64,000 nt of DNA from Svornostia sp051306365 (GCA_051306365.1 JBPPNC010000087.1:1-64000); one strand, 5' to 3'; counted from the stretch's first letter, positions 43,134 through 51,386 are shown. Notes: generated by a model not told the origin, from the letters alone. Program-made: numbers and translations.

Positions 43134-44225
43134 GTGAGTACCGACACGATCGAGGTGAAGTCCGGCCTGGAGGGCGTCGTCGCCTTCGCGAGCGAGATCG
43201 CCGAACCGGACAAGGACGGCGGGGCGCTGCGCTATCGCGGCGTCGACATCGAGGACCTCGTCGGCCAGGTACCGTACGAGAAGGTGTGGGGCCTGCTCGT
43301 CGACGGCTCGTTCGACCCGGGCCTGCCGCCCGCCGAGCCGCATCCTCTGACGGTTCGTTCCGGCGATCCTCGAGTAGACGTGCAGTCCGCGCTGGCGATG
43401 CTCGCGCCCGAGTGGGGTATCCCGCCGCTGCTCGACCTCACCGACGAGGAGGCCCGTGACGCGCTGGCGCGTGCCTCGGTGTTGGCGCTGAGCTTCGTCG
43501 CACAGTCCGCGCGCGGCCTGGGCAAGCCCTGGGTCCCGCAGGCGGAGGTCGACAGGGCGACGTCGATCCCCGAGCGGTTCCTCATCCGCTGGCGCGGCGA
43601 GGCGAACCCCGATCACGTCAAGGCGATCGACGCGTACTGGATCAGCGCTGCCGAGCATGGCATGAACGCCTCGACGTTCACCGCGCGGGTCGTGGCGTCC
43701 ACCGGCGCCGATCCTGTCGCGGCCCTGTCCAGCGCGGTCGGCGCGCTCTCGGGCCCGCTGCACGGCGGCGCGCCGTCGCGCGTGCTGAAGATGCTCGACG
43801 AGGTCGAGGCGCGCGGCGATGCGGACGCGTGGGTGAAGGACGCGCTGGACTCCGGCGAGCGGCTCATGGGCTTCGGTCACCGCGTCTACCGGGCCGAGGA
43901 TCCGCGTGCGCGGGTGCTGCGCCGGACCGCGAGCGACATCGGGTCCAAGCGCTTCGAGGTCGCCGAGGCACTCGAGCGCGCCGCGCTCGCCGAGCTGCGG
44001 GCCCGCAAGCCCGACCGGGTGCTCGCCACGAACGTCGAGTTCTGGAGCGCCGTGGTCCTGGACACCGCCGAGGTGCCCGCGGATCTCTTCACGAGCATGT
44101 TCACCTGCGCGCGGGTCGCGGGCTGGTCGGCGCATATCCTCGAGCAGAAGCGCGAGGGCAAGCTCATCCGGCCGAGCGCCAAGTACGTGGGCCCGGGGCC
44201 GCGGAGCGTTGCGGACGTGGCGTAG
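43134..44225 (+). CDS. gltA: Citrate synthase
   Basis: 363 residues. Catalytic residues are in ISAAEHGMNASTFTARV (His), LMGFGHRVYRAEDPRA (His) and the NVEFWSAVVLD block (Asp region). LSGPLHGGAPSRVLKML is the CoA-binding segment. It condenses acetyl-CoA and oxaloacetate at entry to the citric acid cycle. The GTG start has AAGGAGA 5-6 bases upstream, a proper ribosome site. The short N-terminus places it with the small dimeric form found in Gram-positives, which can also include 2-methylcitrate synthases. Confidence 0.9.
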   Translation: MSTDTIEVKSGLEGVVAFASEIAEPDKDGGALRYRGVDIEDLVGQVPYEKVWGLLVDGSFDPGLPPAEPHPLTVRSGDPRVDVQSALAMLAPEWGIPPLLDLTDEEARDALARASVLALSFVAQSARGLGKPWVPQAEVDRATSIPERFLIRWRGEANPDHVKAIDAYWISAAEHGMNASTFTARVVASTGADPVAALSSAVGALSGPLHGGAPSRVLKMLDEVEARGDADAWVKDALDSGERLMGFGHRVYRAEDPRARVLRRTASDIGSKRFEVAEALERAALAELRARKPDRVLATNVEFWSAVVLDTAEVPADLFTSMFTCARVAGWSAHILEQKREGKLIRPSAKYVGPGPRSVADVA

Positions 44226-44508
44226 CAGTCACGCGGGTGTCCACCCCGCTACGACCGGTCAATGTGGGGCGATCTGGACGTATGTCCGATGCGGGCTCCC
44301 TACTACGGGGTAGACTTCGGGGGTCAGGAACGTCTACAGTTGAACACGTGCGGGTAACACCCCGCCCGACAGAGACATCCCGGCGCTCCCCGGCGCCGGA
44401 CGAAAAGGTTGCGCGCTGTCAGGCCGTTGTTCCCCCTCCAGCCGACAGCAAACGCATCCTCACAGGGGGCGGGAGTCTTGGACAGGGACTCCCGCCCTCG
44501 CTTCTTTC
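44226..44508 (+). ncRNA. Candidate small RNA or long 3' leader ending in a terminator
   Basis: This 283-base gap has no convincing coding frame but ends in one of the few complete intrinsic terminators of the window. TAGACT at 44311-44316 could be a -10 box, and the interior has several short self-complementary stretches (for example GGCGCTCCCCGGCGCC near 44390). It could be a separate transcript of about 180 bases or just the 3' end of the gltA mRNA. No known RNA family is recognised. Confidence 0.3.
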
Positions 44509-44512
44509 TCAG
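44467..44512 (+). terminator. Intrinsic terminator
   Basis: GGGCGGGAGTC / GACTCCCGCCC make a perfect 11-bp stem with a 9-base loop (44467-44497), followed by the T-rich TCGCTTCTTTCTC. It ends plus-strand transcription from gltA or from the candidate small RNA. Confidence 0.8.
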
Positions 44513-44730
44513 GGCTGCTGAGCGGGCGGCAGCGGATCAGGTGGGTCGCCCGGCTTCTGGTCGGGCCAGTGGCCGTGCTCGGCGTAGAAGTCGCGTGCGC
44601 TGACCTCGTCGTCGCGCTCGCGCGTGCTTCGCGCCGACACCCAGAGCATCACGACGATCGCGCCGATGCCGCCGACGACGCCCATGACGCCCCAGGCGGT
44701 GTTGTAGATCTCGCCGAAGTCCACCGACAC
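44509..44730 (-). CDS. Small single-helix membrane protein
   Basis: 73 residues, unrecognised. A helix (WGVMGVVGGIGAIVVMLWVS) at about 13-32 is followed by a charged, proline-rich cytosolic tail ending QKPGDPPDPLPPAQQP. A GTG start. It is divergent from the PPOX-type gene by 38 bases. Confidence 0.55.
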   Translation of the reverse strand: MSVDFGEIYNTAWGVMGVVGGIGAIVVMLWVSARSTRERDDEVSARDFYAEHGHWPDQKPGDPPDPLPPAQQP

Positions 44731-44768
44731 ATGGTGGCAGGCCGCGCGTGTTGTGGGATCCTCGCGGC

Positions 44769-45167
44769 ATGTCCGCGCTCACCGACGACGCCATCGCGCT
44801 GCTTGAGGCGCGCAACTTCGGCCATCTCGCGACGCTTCTGCCCGACGGGTCGCCGCACAGCGTGCCGGTCTGGGTGGGGGTGGAGGGTCCGCACGTCGTC
44901 TTCTTCACCCAGGCCGGGTCGCGCAAGGCGCGCAACCTCCAGGCCGACCCGCGGGTGGCGCTGTCGTTCGTCGACGAGGCAAACCCCTACCGCAGCGTGA
45001 CGATCCGCGGCCGGTTGGACGGCACGCTCGAGGGCGACGAGGCGCTCGCCGTCATCGACCGGATCTCCCAGCGGTACACGGGACAGGACTTCCCGATGCG
45101 CAGCGGGGTGGTCTTCCTCATCGCCCCGGAGAAGGTCCGCGTCACCGAGCTGCCGTTCCGCCACTGA
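44769..45167 (+). CDS. PPOX-class / F420-type small oxidoreductase
   Basis: 132 residues. FGHLATLLPDGSPHSVPVWV at the N-terminus, RKARNLQADPRVALSFVD in the middle and VTIRGRLDG define the split-barrel pyridoxamine-phosphate-oxidase-like fold typical of actinobacterial F420-dependent or FMN-binding enzymes. Substrate unknown. The following secreted-protein gene begins 5 bases after the stop. Confidence 0.8.
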   Translation: MSALTDDAIALLEARNFGHLATLLPDGSPHSVPVWVGVEGPHVVFFTQAGSRKARNLQADPRVALSFVDEANPYRSVTIRGRLDGTLEGDEALAVIDRISQRYTGQDFPMRSGVVFLIAPEKVRVTELPFRH

Positions 45168-45172
45168 GTCGC

Positions 45173-46072
45173 ATGCGCTGCGTCGCCCTCGCACTCGCCC
45201 TCCTCGTCCTGGCCCCCGCGGCAGCGCATGCGGCCGGACCGCGGCTCGGTGGCTGCCCGCTCCTCCCGGTCACGCACGCGATCAACACGGACGTGTCGCG
45301 GGCGCCGGTGGATCGGCGGTCGGACGCCTACATCGCGTCGATCCTCAGCAGCGGCAACGACGTCCTGCACGCGGATTTCGGCGGCAACGGCGAGTACGGG
45401 ATCCCGTTCCGGGTCGTGAGCGCGGCCCAGAAGCTCGTGCCGGTGGCCTTTGACGAGTACGGCGACGAGAGCGACCCGGGCCCGTATCCGATCCCGCTCG
45501 GTGCTCCGGTTGAGCGGGGCGGCGACCGCCACGTGCTCGTACTCCAGCGCGAACGGTGCCGCCTCTACGAGCTCTACCACGCGCGGCGCGCCGGCGCGGG
45601 CTGGCGCGCGGGCTCGGGGGCGAGGTTCGACCTGCGCTCAGGCCGCTCGCGCCCGGCCGGCTGGACGTCGGCGGACGCAGCGGGGCTGCCGATCCTCCCG
45701 CTGCTGGCGCGCTACGACGAGATCGCCGCGGGCGAGATCCGCCATGCGCTGCGTCTCACGGTGTCGCAGTCGCAGGCCGGGTATGTGGCGCCTGCACGGC
45801 ACCTCGCGTCCGATGACGACGATCCGCGGCTTCCGCCGATGGGTCTGCGGCTGCGGCTGAAGCGCTCCTACGCGATCAGCGGCTACCGCGGCCAGGCCCG
45901 CGTGGTGCTGGAGGCGCTGCGGCGCTACGGCATGATCGTCGCGGACAACGGCACCGACTGGTTCATCACCGGCGCCGCGGATCGGCGCTGGGACGACGAG
46001 GACCTCAACCAGCTCAAGCGCGTGCCGGGTAGCGCGTTCGAGGTGGTGCGCCACGGGCGCATCCGGCGCTGA
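45173..46072 (+). CDS. Secreted protein of unknown function
   Basis: 299 residues with signal peptide VALALALLVLAPAAAHAAGP. The mature protein begins RLGGCPLLPVTHAINTDVSR and contains DFGGNGEYGIPFRVV, RHALRLTVSQSQAGYVAPAR and YGMIVADNGTDWFITGA. These blocks are common to a family of actinobacterial exported proteins of unknown role, as far as I recall. Probably co-transcribed with the preceding oxidoreductase. Confidence 0.65.
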   Translation: MRCVALALALLVLAPAAAHAAGPRLGGCPLLPVTHAINTDVSRAPVDRRSDAYIASILSSGNDVLHADFGGNGEYGIPFRVVSAAQKLVPVAFDEYGDESDPGPYPIPLGAPVERGGDRHVLVLQRERCRLYELYHARRAGAGWRAGSGARFDLRSGRSRPAGWTSADAAGLPILPLLARYDEIAAGEIRHALRLTVSQSQAGYVAPARHLASDDDDPRLPPMGLRLRLKRSYAISGYRGQARVVLEALRRYGMIVADNGTDWFITGAADRRWDDEDLNQLKRVPGSAFEVVRHGRIRR

Positions 46073-46116
46073 AGCGATCCGCCATGGTAACGGTTCCCGG
46101 CCGTCAACCCCCGGCG

Positions 46117-46252
46117 CTGACCGTGTCCGTCCTCGGGTTCTACCGGATCGTCGACGACGAGATCTGGGCCCGGAGAAGTGCCCGTCCACGCCGGCGGCTC
46201 GGTCGAGATGAACCTGCAGTTCTCCGTCCAGCGGACGGTGAACCTGCAGTAG
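46117..46252 (+). pseudogene. Possible remnant of an unidentified gene
   Basis: LTVSVLGFYRIVDDEIWA in one frame is followed after a frame change by EVPVHAGGSVEMNLQFSVQR and TVNLQ with a TAG at 46250. Both parts look protein-like and the second ends naturally, but no family is recognised. It precedes a run of clearly damaged genes. The rest of 46073-46302 holds nothing else. Confidence 0.35.
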
Positions 46253-46302
46253 GGGGCCGCGCGGGGTCCGGTCCCACAGAGAGCCGGACCCCGTGGCCTG
46301 AC

Positions 46303-46740
46303 CTACGCGTCGACGGGCTCGCCGTTTGCCGTCAGCACGACGTCGATGTTCCCGCGCGTCGCGTTGGAGTACGGGCACACCTGGTGGGAGAGCGCGACGA
46401 TCTCCTTCGCGTCCTCGGTGTTGGCCTGCGGGAGCTGGACGTGCAGCTCGACGCTGAGCTTGAAGCCGCCGTCGCCGGTCGGGTGCAGGTTGACCTTGCT
46501 GTCGATCGCGACGTCGCCGGCCTCCACGCGCTTGCGGCGGGCGACCACGCCGATCGCGCCCTCGAAGCACGACGCGTAGCCGACGGCGAAGAGCTGCTCG
46601 GGGTTCGTGCCGCCGCCCTGGCCGCCCATCTCGGTGGGGAGCCGGAGGTCGACCTCGAGGGCCCCGTCGCTCGTCTTGCCGTGCCCGTCGGCGCGGCCGC
46701 CGGTCACGTGGGCCTCGGCGGTGTACAGGATCTTCGACAT
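46303..46740 (-). CDS. ohr: Organic hydroperoxide resistance protein
   Basis: 145 residues of the OsmC/Ohr fold. The two redox cysteines are in GYASCFEGAIGVVA and LSHQVCPYSNATRGN, and NPEQLFAVGYASCF is the Ohr signature. Ohr reduces organic peroxides using lipoyl-dithiol electrons. AAAGGACG just upstream of the ATG is a good ribosome site. No OhrR regulator is adjacent. Confidence 0.92.
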   Translation of the reverse strand: MSKILYTAEAHVTGGRADGHGKTSDGALEVDLRLPTEMGGQGGGTNPEQLFAVGYASCFEGAIGVVARRKRVEAGDVAIDSKVNLHPTGDGGFKLSVELHVQLPQANTEDAKEIVALSHQVCPYSNATRGNIDVVLTANGEPVDA

Positions 46741-46770
46741 CGGACGTCCTTTCGCGGGAGAGGCGGGCGG

Positions 46771-47250
46771 TCAGCCGGTGCGTCCACGCAGCGCCATGAC
46801 GTTGGCGACGTAGCGCTGGGTGTCGGCGAACAACCCGTTACGCCGCACCGAGCCTAGGCCCTGGTCGTACCCGGCCACGGCGGTCGGCACGTCGCCGCTC
46901 GTCTCGCGGAGCAACCGGGCGAGGACGGGCGAGCGCCCGGTCGATCCAGTCCCGTGCCCGGCATGACCTGCAAGATCCTGCGGGCACCAGCGCTGGACGT
47001 CAGCGCGTTGTCGTTGCCGCTCTCCTGCCACGCGATCGCGGCGGCGAGGTCACCGGGTGCGCGGTGCTGGGAGGCGATCTGGGAGATCTGTGGGCTGGTG
47101 AGCCGCTCGGCGGCGGGGCGCAGCGTGGTGCCGGCGAGGATGAGGTTGGGGTCGGCGATGCCGTTCGCGGCGGCAAGCGCGGCGGGTGTCTCCGGGCTGG
47201 ACGGTCTGGTGCAGCGGATTCCGACCGACGAATTGCCCGCTGGGCGGGCA
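46771..47250 (-). pseudogene. Decayed LysM / lytic transglycosylase
   Basis: The minus strand gives the end of a LysM repeat (PAALAAANGIADPNLILAGT) and the start of an SLT domain (LAAAIAWQESGNDNALTSSA, GARRILQVMPGT), with the catalytic Glu in WQES. After a frame change the end of the domain is present: LARLLRETSGDVPTAVAGYD and DTQRYVANVMALRG with a stop at 46771. About 25-30 residues between QVMPGT and LARLL are missing or scrambled, and the N-terminus does not continue. Lytic transglycosylases cut peptidoglycan; this one is not functional. Confidence 0.75.
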
Positions 47251-47302
47251 TAACGTCGGCGGGAACCGCGACGGTGGGAGCCCGGCGGCGAGACACTGGC
47301 CG

Positions 47303-48015
47303 TGTGGCCTCTCTGCTGCAGGACCGCATCGCCTTCGTCACCGGCGCGAGCCGCGGGGTGGGCGCCGCAGTCGCCCGGCAGCTCCACGCCGCAGGCGCGC
47401 ACGTGGCGCTCGCCTCTCGCGCCGGCGACGACCTCGGCCTCGACGGCGCGCTCGGCCTGACCTGCCACGTCGCCGACCGCGCGCAGGTCGACGCCGCCGT
47501 CGCCGTGACCGTCGAGCGGTTCGGTGGGCTCGACATCGCCATCGCGAACGCGGGCGTCGGCGCGTACGGGGACTTCGTCGATCTCCCCTGGGACAAGGTC
47601 CAGTCGATGATCGGCATCAACCTCATGGGCACGCTGCACACGGCGCGCGCCGCCATCCCGCACCTCATCTCGCGTGGCGGCGGGGACCTGCTCGCCGTCG
47701 CGTCTGTCGCGGGCCTCCGGGCATTCCCGGGGGAGTCGGTCTACAATGCCTCGAAGTTCGGCCAGGTCGGCTTCATCCGTTCGCTCGACCACGAGCTGCG
47801 CGACCACGGCGTGCGGTGCAGAACATCTGCCCCGGCGGCGTGGCGACGGACTTCGCCATGGGCGACGGGCGCACCCCGGACATGCCGGAGCTCGAGGGAA
47901 TGATGACCCCGGACGATGTGGCCGAGGTCGTGCTGTTCGCGCTGACCCGGCCGCGGTCCGTGCGGATCCTGACGACGTCGTTCCGCCCGGCGGGCGAGGG
48001 CGGCTGGGGCTCGTG
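47303..48015 (+). pseudogene. Frameshifted SDR oxidoreductase
   Basis: From a GTG, FVTGASRGVGAAVARQL, IANAGVGAYGDFVDLPW and the SVYNASKFGQVGFIRSLDHE active site form an almost complete short-chain dehydrogenase. At about 47820 the frame is lost (GTGCGGTGCAGAACATC; one extra G would restore HGVRVQNICPG), and the rest (NICPGGVATDFAMGDGRTPD, ALTRPRSVRILTTSFRP) is in another frame and runs past the expected stop. A single-base deletion is the simplest explanation. Confidence 0.75.
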
Positions 48016-48027
48016 CATGATGCGCTC

Positions 48028-48283
48028 GTGCGTGTCTGGCAGGTGTACATCGAGGAGGGGCAGCTCATTGCTGTGGTGGCCCGTTCGCCGTCGGTGATGA
48101 GGTCGCGTGGCACCTCGTGCTGCGCTGCGACCGGGCCGGGTTCGAGGCCTTGGGGAGCCCGTCGAGCTGGCCGACATCTCGCGCGCGGATGCGCTGCCGC
48201 ACGACGACATGGTGCGTGGCGTGATCGCCGACCTGGCCGTCAGCTCACCGGCCCGGTCGCGGTCCTACGTGGCGTCGCCGAGC
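48028..48283 (+). pseudogene. Frameshifted fragment of an unknown protein
   Basis: From the GTG at 48028, VWQVYIEEGQLIAVVA is followed in a second frame by PFAVGDEVAWHLVLRCDRAG and in a third frame by GEPVELADISRADALPHDDM and IADLAVSS. The pieces join smoothly except for single-base shifts, so this was one gene. I do not recognise the family. Its end runs into the convergent small gene at 48265. Confidence 0.5.
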
Positions 48284-48522
48284 CGGTCTGGGAACTCCGG
48301 CCCGCGCACCTGGATCGGCCGCAGCCGCCGCACCTCGACCGAGAAGTCCTCGGCCTCGGCATCCGGGTACAGCGTCGCGAACGTGTACTTCGCGTCGGCG
48401 AACAGCGACGTGATCTTGGTCGCGTCCGGCTGCTCGGCGAACCAGTGCTCGATGAGGTAGAGGCACTCCTCCTCGCCGTCGGCGAGGCGGAGGAACAGCT
48501 CGTACTTCTCAGGCTCGTCCAT
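48265..48522 (-). CDS. Small conserved protein of unknown function
   Basis: 85 residues. EKYELFLRLADGEEECLYLI, EHWFAEQPDATKITSLFADA and AEDFSVEVRRLRPIQVRGPE read as a compact alpha/beta protein without signal or membrane segment. Not recognised. It is on the same strand as groEL but downstream of its terminator. Confidence 0.5.
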   Translation of the reverse strand: MDEPEKYELFLRLADGEEECLYLIEHWFAEQPDATKITSLFADAKYTFATLYPDAEAEDFSVEVRRLRPIQVRGPEFPDRLGDAT

Positions 48523-48554
48523 GCCCGCATCCTGGCAGGTGCCCCCGGAACGAC

Positions 48555-48578
48555 AGCGGCCCGCCGAAGCGGGCCGCT
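48555..48578 (-). terminator. Terminator hairpin of groES-groEL
   Basis: AGCGGCCCGC / GCGGGCCGCT are perfect 10-bp arms with a CGAA tetraloop, 33 bases after the groEL stop. The T run that follows on the minus strand is weak. Confidence 0.65.
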
Positions 48579-48610
48579 GGTACTGCTGCGAACGCTCGAA
48601 GAGCGGTTCG

Positions 48611-50242
48611 CTACATCATGCCGCCCATGCCGCCCATGTCGGGCATGCCACCGCCGGCGCTGTCACCCTGGTCCGGGACCTCGGCGACGATCGCCTCGGT
48701 CGTCAGGATGTTCTTGGCGATCGACGCGGCGTTCTGCAGGGCGGAGCGCGTGACCATGGCCGGGTCGATGACACCCTCGGCGACGAGATCGACGATCTCG
48801 TTGCTGGCGGCGTTCAGGCCGAAGCCCTTCTTCGCCTTGCGGACGTCGTTGACGACGACCGAGCCTTCGAGGCCGGCGTTGAAGGCGATCTGACGGATCG
48901 GCTCCTCGAGCGCGCGGAGCACGATCTTCGCGCCCGTCTGCTCGTCGTCGGAGTACTCGTCGAGGTTGATGGCCGACTCGGCCTGCAGCAGCGCGACGCC
49001 ACCGCCGGGGACGATGCCCTCCTCGAGCGCGGCGCGCGTGGCCTGCAGCGCGTCCTCGACTCGGTGCTTCTTCTCCTTGACCTCCGTCTCCGTGGCCGCG
49101 CCGACCTTGACGACGGCGACGCCACCGGACAGCTTGGCGAGGCGCTCCTGGAGCTTCTCGCGATCGAAGTCCGAGTCGGTGGTCTCGATCTCGTTCTTGA
49201 TCTGGGTGATGCGGCCCTTGATGGCGGCCGTCTCGCCCGAACCGTCGACGATGGTCGTGTTGTCCTTGCCGACGACAACGCGACGCGCGCGGCCCAGCTG
49301 CGAGATCTGCGTGTTCTCGAGCTTGAGGCCCAGGTCCTCGGTGATGACCTCGGCGCCCGTGAGGATCGCGATGTCCTCGAGCATGCGCTTGCGGCGGTCG
49401 CCGAAGCCCGGCGCCTTGACGGCGACGCCCGTGAACGTGCCACGGAGCTTGTTGACGACCAGCGTCGCGAGGGACTCGCCCTCGACGTCCTCGGCGATGA
49501 TCAGCAGCGGCTTACCGGACTGGATGACGGCCTCGAGGACCGGCAGCACGTCGCGGACGGAACCGATCTTGGAGTTCGCGATGAGGATGTACGGATCCTC
49601 GAGTACGGCCTCCATGCGGTCCTGGTCGGTGACCATGTAGGGCGAGATGTAGCCCTTGTCGAACTGCATGCCCTCGGTGAACTCGAGCTCCAGGCCGAAC
49701 GTCTGGCCCTCCTCGACGTTCACGACGCCGTCCTTGCCGACCTTCTCGATGGCGTCGGCGATGACGTCGCCGATCTCGTCATCACCGGCGGAGATGGTGG
49801 CGACGCGGGCGATCTGGTCCTTGCCGCCGACCGTCTTGGCCTGCTTGCCGATGTTCTCGACGACGCTGTTGACCGCGCGCTCGATGCCGCGCTTGAGCGC
49901 GAGCGGGTTGGCGCCGGCGGTGACGTTCTTCAGGCCCTGGCGGACGATCGCCTGGGCGAGCACCGTCGCGGTCGTCGTGCCGTCGCCGGCGACGTCGTTG
50001 GTCGCGGTGGCGACTTCGCGGACGAGCTGGGCGCCCTGATTCTCGAAGACGTCCTCGACCTCGATCTCACGCGCGATGGTGACACCGTCGTTGGTGATGG
50101 TCGGCGCGCCGAACTTCTTGTCGAGCACGACGTAGCGGCCCTTCGGGCCGAGCGTGACCTTGACGGCGTTGGCGACGGCGTCGACGCCGGCCTCGAGGGC
50201 CTTGCGCGCGTCGCTGTCGTACTTCAGTTCCTTGTGAGCCAT
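48611..50242 (-). CDS. groEL: Chaperonin GroEL
   Basis: 543 residues, full length. ATP-site blocks VTLGPKGRYVVLDKKFGAPT and VAGDGTTTATVLAQAIV, the apical domain and a Gly/Met C-terminus (GGGMPDMGGMGGMM) are all intact. The tail is the Gly-Met type of general folding chaperonins rather than a His-rich tail. It forms the two-ring folding chamber with GroES, encoded 15 bases upstream in the same CIRCE-controlled operon; a GGAG ribosome site precedes the ATG. Confidence 0.97.
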   Translation of the reverse strand: MAHKELKYDSDARKALEAGVDAVANAVKVTLGPKGRYVVLDKKFGAPTITNDGVTIAREIEVEDVFENQGAQLVREVATATNDVAGDGTTTATVLAQAIVRQGLKNVTAGANPLALKRGIERAVNSVVENIGKQAKTVGGKDQIARVATISAGDDEIGDVIADAIEKVGKDGVVNVEEGQTFGLELEFTEGMQFDKGYISPYMVTDQDRMEAVLEDPYILIANSKIGSVRDVLPVLEAVIQSGKPLLIIAEDVEGESLATLVVNKLRGTFTGVAVKAPGFGDRRKRMLEDIAILTGAEVITEDLGLKLENTQISQLGRARRVVVGKDNTTIVDGSGETAAIKGRITQIKNEIETTDSDFDREKLQERLAKLSGGVAVVKVGAATETEVKEKKHRVEDALQATRAALEEGIVPGGGVALLQAESAINLDEYSDDEQTGAKIVLRALEEPIRQIAFNAGLEGSVVVNDVRKAKKGFGLNAASNEIVDLVAEGVIDPAMVTRSALQNAASIAKNILTTEAIVAEVPDQGDSAGGGMPDMGGMGGMM

Positions 50243-50257
50243 GTGTCTCCAGTTCTC

Positions 50258-50557
50258 CTAGGACTCGATCTTCGCCAGGACGTCCGACTCGCGGAGGACC
50301 AGGAGGTCCTCGCCGTCGACCTTGATCTCGGTGCCGCCGTACTTGCTGTACAGGACGGTGTCGCCCTGACTGACGTCGAGCGGGATGCGCTTGTCGCCGT
50401 CCTCGTCGAAGCGACCGTCGCCGACGGCGATGACTTCGCCCTTCTGTGGCTTCTCCTTGGCGGTGTCGGGAAGAACGAGGCCGGAGGCCGTCTTCTCTTC
50501 CTCGTCAATCGCGCGCACGATCAGGCGATCGCCGATCGGCTTGAGCTTCGTGGCCAT
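50258..50557 (-). CDS. groES: Co-chaperonin GroES
   Basis: 99 residues. KLKPIGDRLIVRAIDEEEKT, the mobile loop TASGLVLPDTAKEKPQKGEV and YSKYGGTEIKVDGEDLLVLR are the standard GroES blocks. It caps the GroEL ring. GGAGG lies 8 bases before the ATG. First gene of the heat-shock operon, under two CIRCE sites. Confidence 0.97.
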   Translation of the reverse strand: MATKLKPIGDRLIVRAIDEEEKTASGLVLPDTAKEKPQKGEVIAVGDGRFDEDGDKRIPLDVSQGDTVLYSKYGGTEIKVDGEDLLVLRESDVLAKIES

Positions 50558-50595
50558 GCAGGTACCTCCGAAAACGGGGTGTGTGGGGACCCAGG

Positions 50596-50622
50596 CTGGC
50601 ACTCCTAGAGGGAGAGTGCCAG
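50596..50622. promoter_or_regulatory. CIRCE operator 1 (HrcA site)
   Basis: CTGGCACTC-N9-GAGTGCCAG is a perfect inverted repeat matching the CIRCE consensus TTAGCACTC-N9-GAGTGCTAA apart from the outer bases. It lies 38 bases before the groES ATG, just downstream of the likely transcription start. Confidence 0.9.
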
Positions 50623-50637
50623 CTCCGTTGCTGCGCC

Positions 50638-50665
50638 ACGATAGCGGACGCGCGCGGGCCGTCAA
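50638..50665 (-). promoter_or_regulatory. Housekeeping promoter of groES-groEL
   Basis: On the minus strand TTGACG (50665-50660) and TATCGT (50643-50638) are separated by 16 bases. It is flanked by the two CIRCE sites, so HrcA could block both polymerase binding and clearance. It has a real -35 box, unlike the leaderless promoters elsewhere in the window. Confidence 0.7.
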
Positions 50666-50674
50666 CCCATTTCG

Positions 50675-50701
50675 CTGGCACTCGGACGAAATGACTGCCA
50701 A
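50675..50701. promoter_or_regulatory. Degenerate CIRCE operator 2
   Basis: CTGGCACTC-N9-GACTGCCAA keeps the left arm intact and the 9-base spacer; the right arm differs from perfect symmetry at two bases. It lies just upstream of the -35 box. Confidence 0.65.
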
Positions 50702-50789
50702 GCGGCGGTGATCTCAGTCGCCGCGACTGAGATGATGGGTGTGTGAGCGCAGCGGACACATCGGACCGAATGCGAGGCCGCAGGCCGAG

Positions 50790-51386
50790 TCATTCGGCGT
50801 CGTCCTTCAGCTCGGCGATCCGTGCGCGGAGCACCTCGCGGTGGATCCGCAGGCGGTCCGGGCCGGAGATGGCTTCGAACGCGACGGCGTGGACGTCGGG
50901 GCTGTCGACGCGCACCACGCGGCCGCGGGCGTCGACGTCTCCGTCCTCGAGATGCACATAAATGTGCAGCGACTGGTCCGGCTGCAGGTCCGACGCGCCG
51001 GCGACGAGCATGCCACCGGCGGCGACGTTCCGGGTCTCGGCGCGCCACAGCATGCCGAGCTCGTCGGGCACGAGCAGGGTGGCCAGGCGCGCATCGGCCC
51101 GGGTCCATGAACGCCGGTGGGGCTCGTGGACGACGAGCTCGACCTTGCGCTGGTCACCCGCGGCTCGCAGTGTGCCTTCGAGCTTCAGCCCGCTCGCCAT
51201 GTGGATGAGGCGGGCGTCGTGGCCGTGCAGCGACCAACCGGATAGGTCGCCGTCCAGGACGATCGAGGCGAAGCCGCCCTCGATGCCATCGACCCGGCCA
51301 CCGAGGGTGCCCAGGCCCTCGATCTCCAGCTCGACGCGTTCGGGCTCGGGCTCGGGGGATCCGCGCATGTCCCGGAAGTCGGCCAT
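50790..51386 (-). CDS. PilZ-domain protein
   Basis: 198 residues. The C-terminal PilZ domain starts with RRSWTRADARLATLLVPDEL (the RxxxR c-di-GMP-binding arginines) and continues with ETRNVAAGGMLVAGASDLQP (the D/N-x-S-x-x-G element in variant form). The N-terminal 90 residues resemble the YcgR-like lead domain. Expected to be a c-di-GMP receptor. The ATG at 51386 is chosen because GAGGGGG lies 5 bases upstream. Confidence 0.75.
   Translation of the reverse strand: MADFRDMRGSPEPEPERVELEIEGLGTLGGRVDGIEGGFASIVLDGDLSGWSLHGHDARLIHMASGLKLEGTLRAAGDQRKVELVVHEPHRRSWTRADARLATLLVPDELGMLWRAETRNVAAGGMLVAGASDLQPDQSLHIYVHLEDGDVDARGRVVRVDSPDVHAVAFEAISGPDRLRIHREVLRARIAELKDDAE

Noticed and set aside
44226..44508. 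tmRNA, RNase P RNA, SRP RNA or a known riboswitch in the gltA downstream gap
   Set aside because: None of their conserved sequence blocks is visible.
1..48283. Explaining every frameshift as sequencing error
   Set aside because: The damage is confined to four or five patches and includes internal deletions and a nonsense codon, while very long genes elsewhere are uninterrupted. A local error at single-base shifts near 47820-48150 cannot be excluded.
48521..50608. A 695-codon plus-strand frame opposite groEL-groES
   Set aside because: Antisense of two of the best conserved genes known; rich in Leu, Asp and Val repeats as expected from reversed codons.
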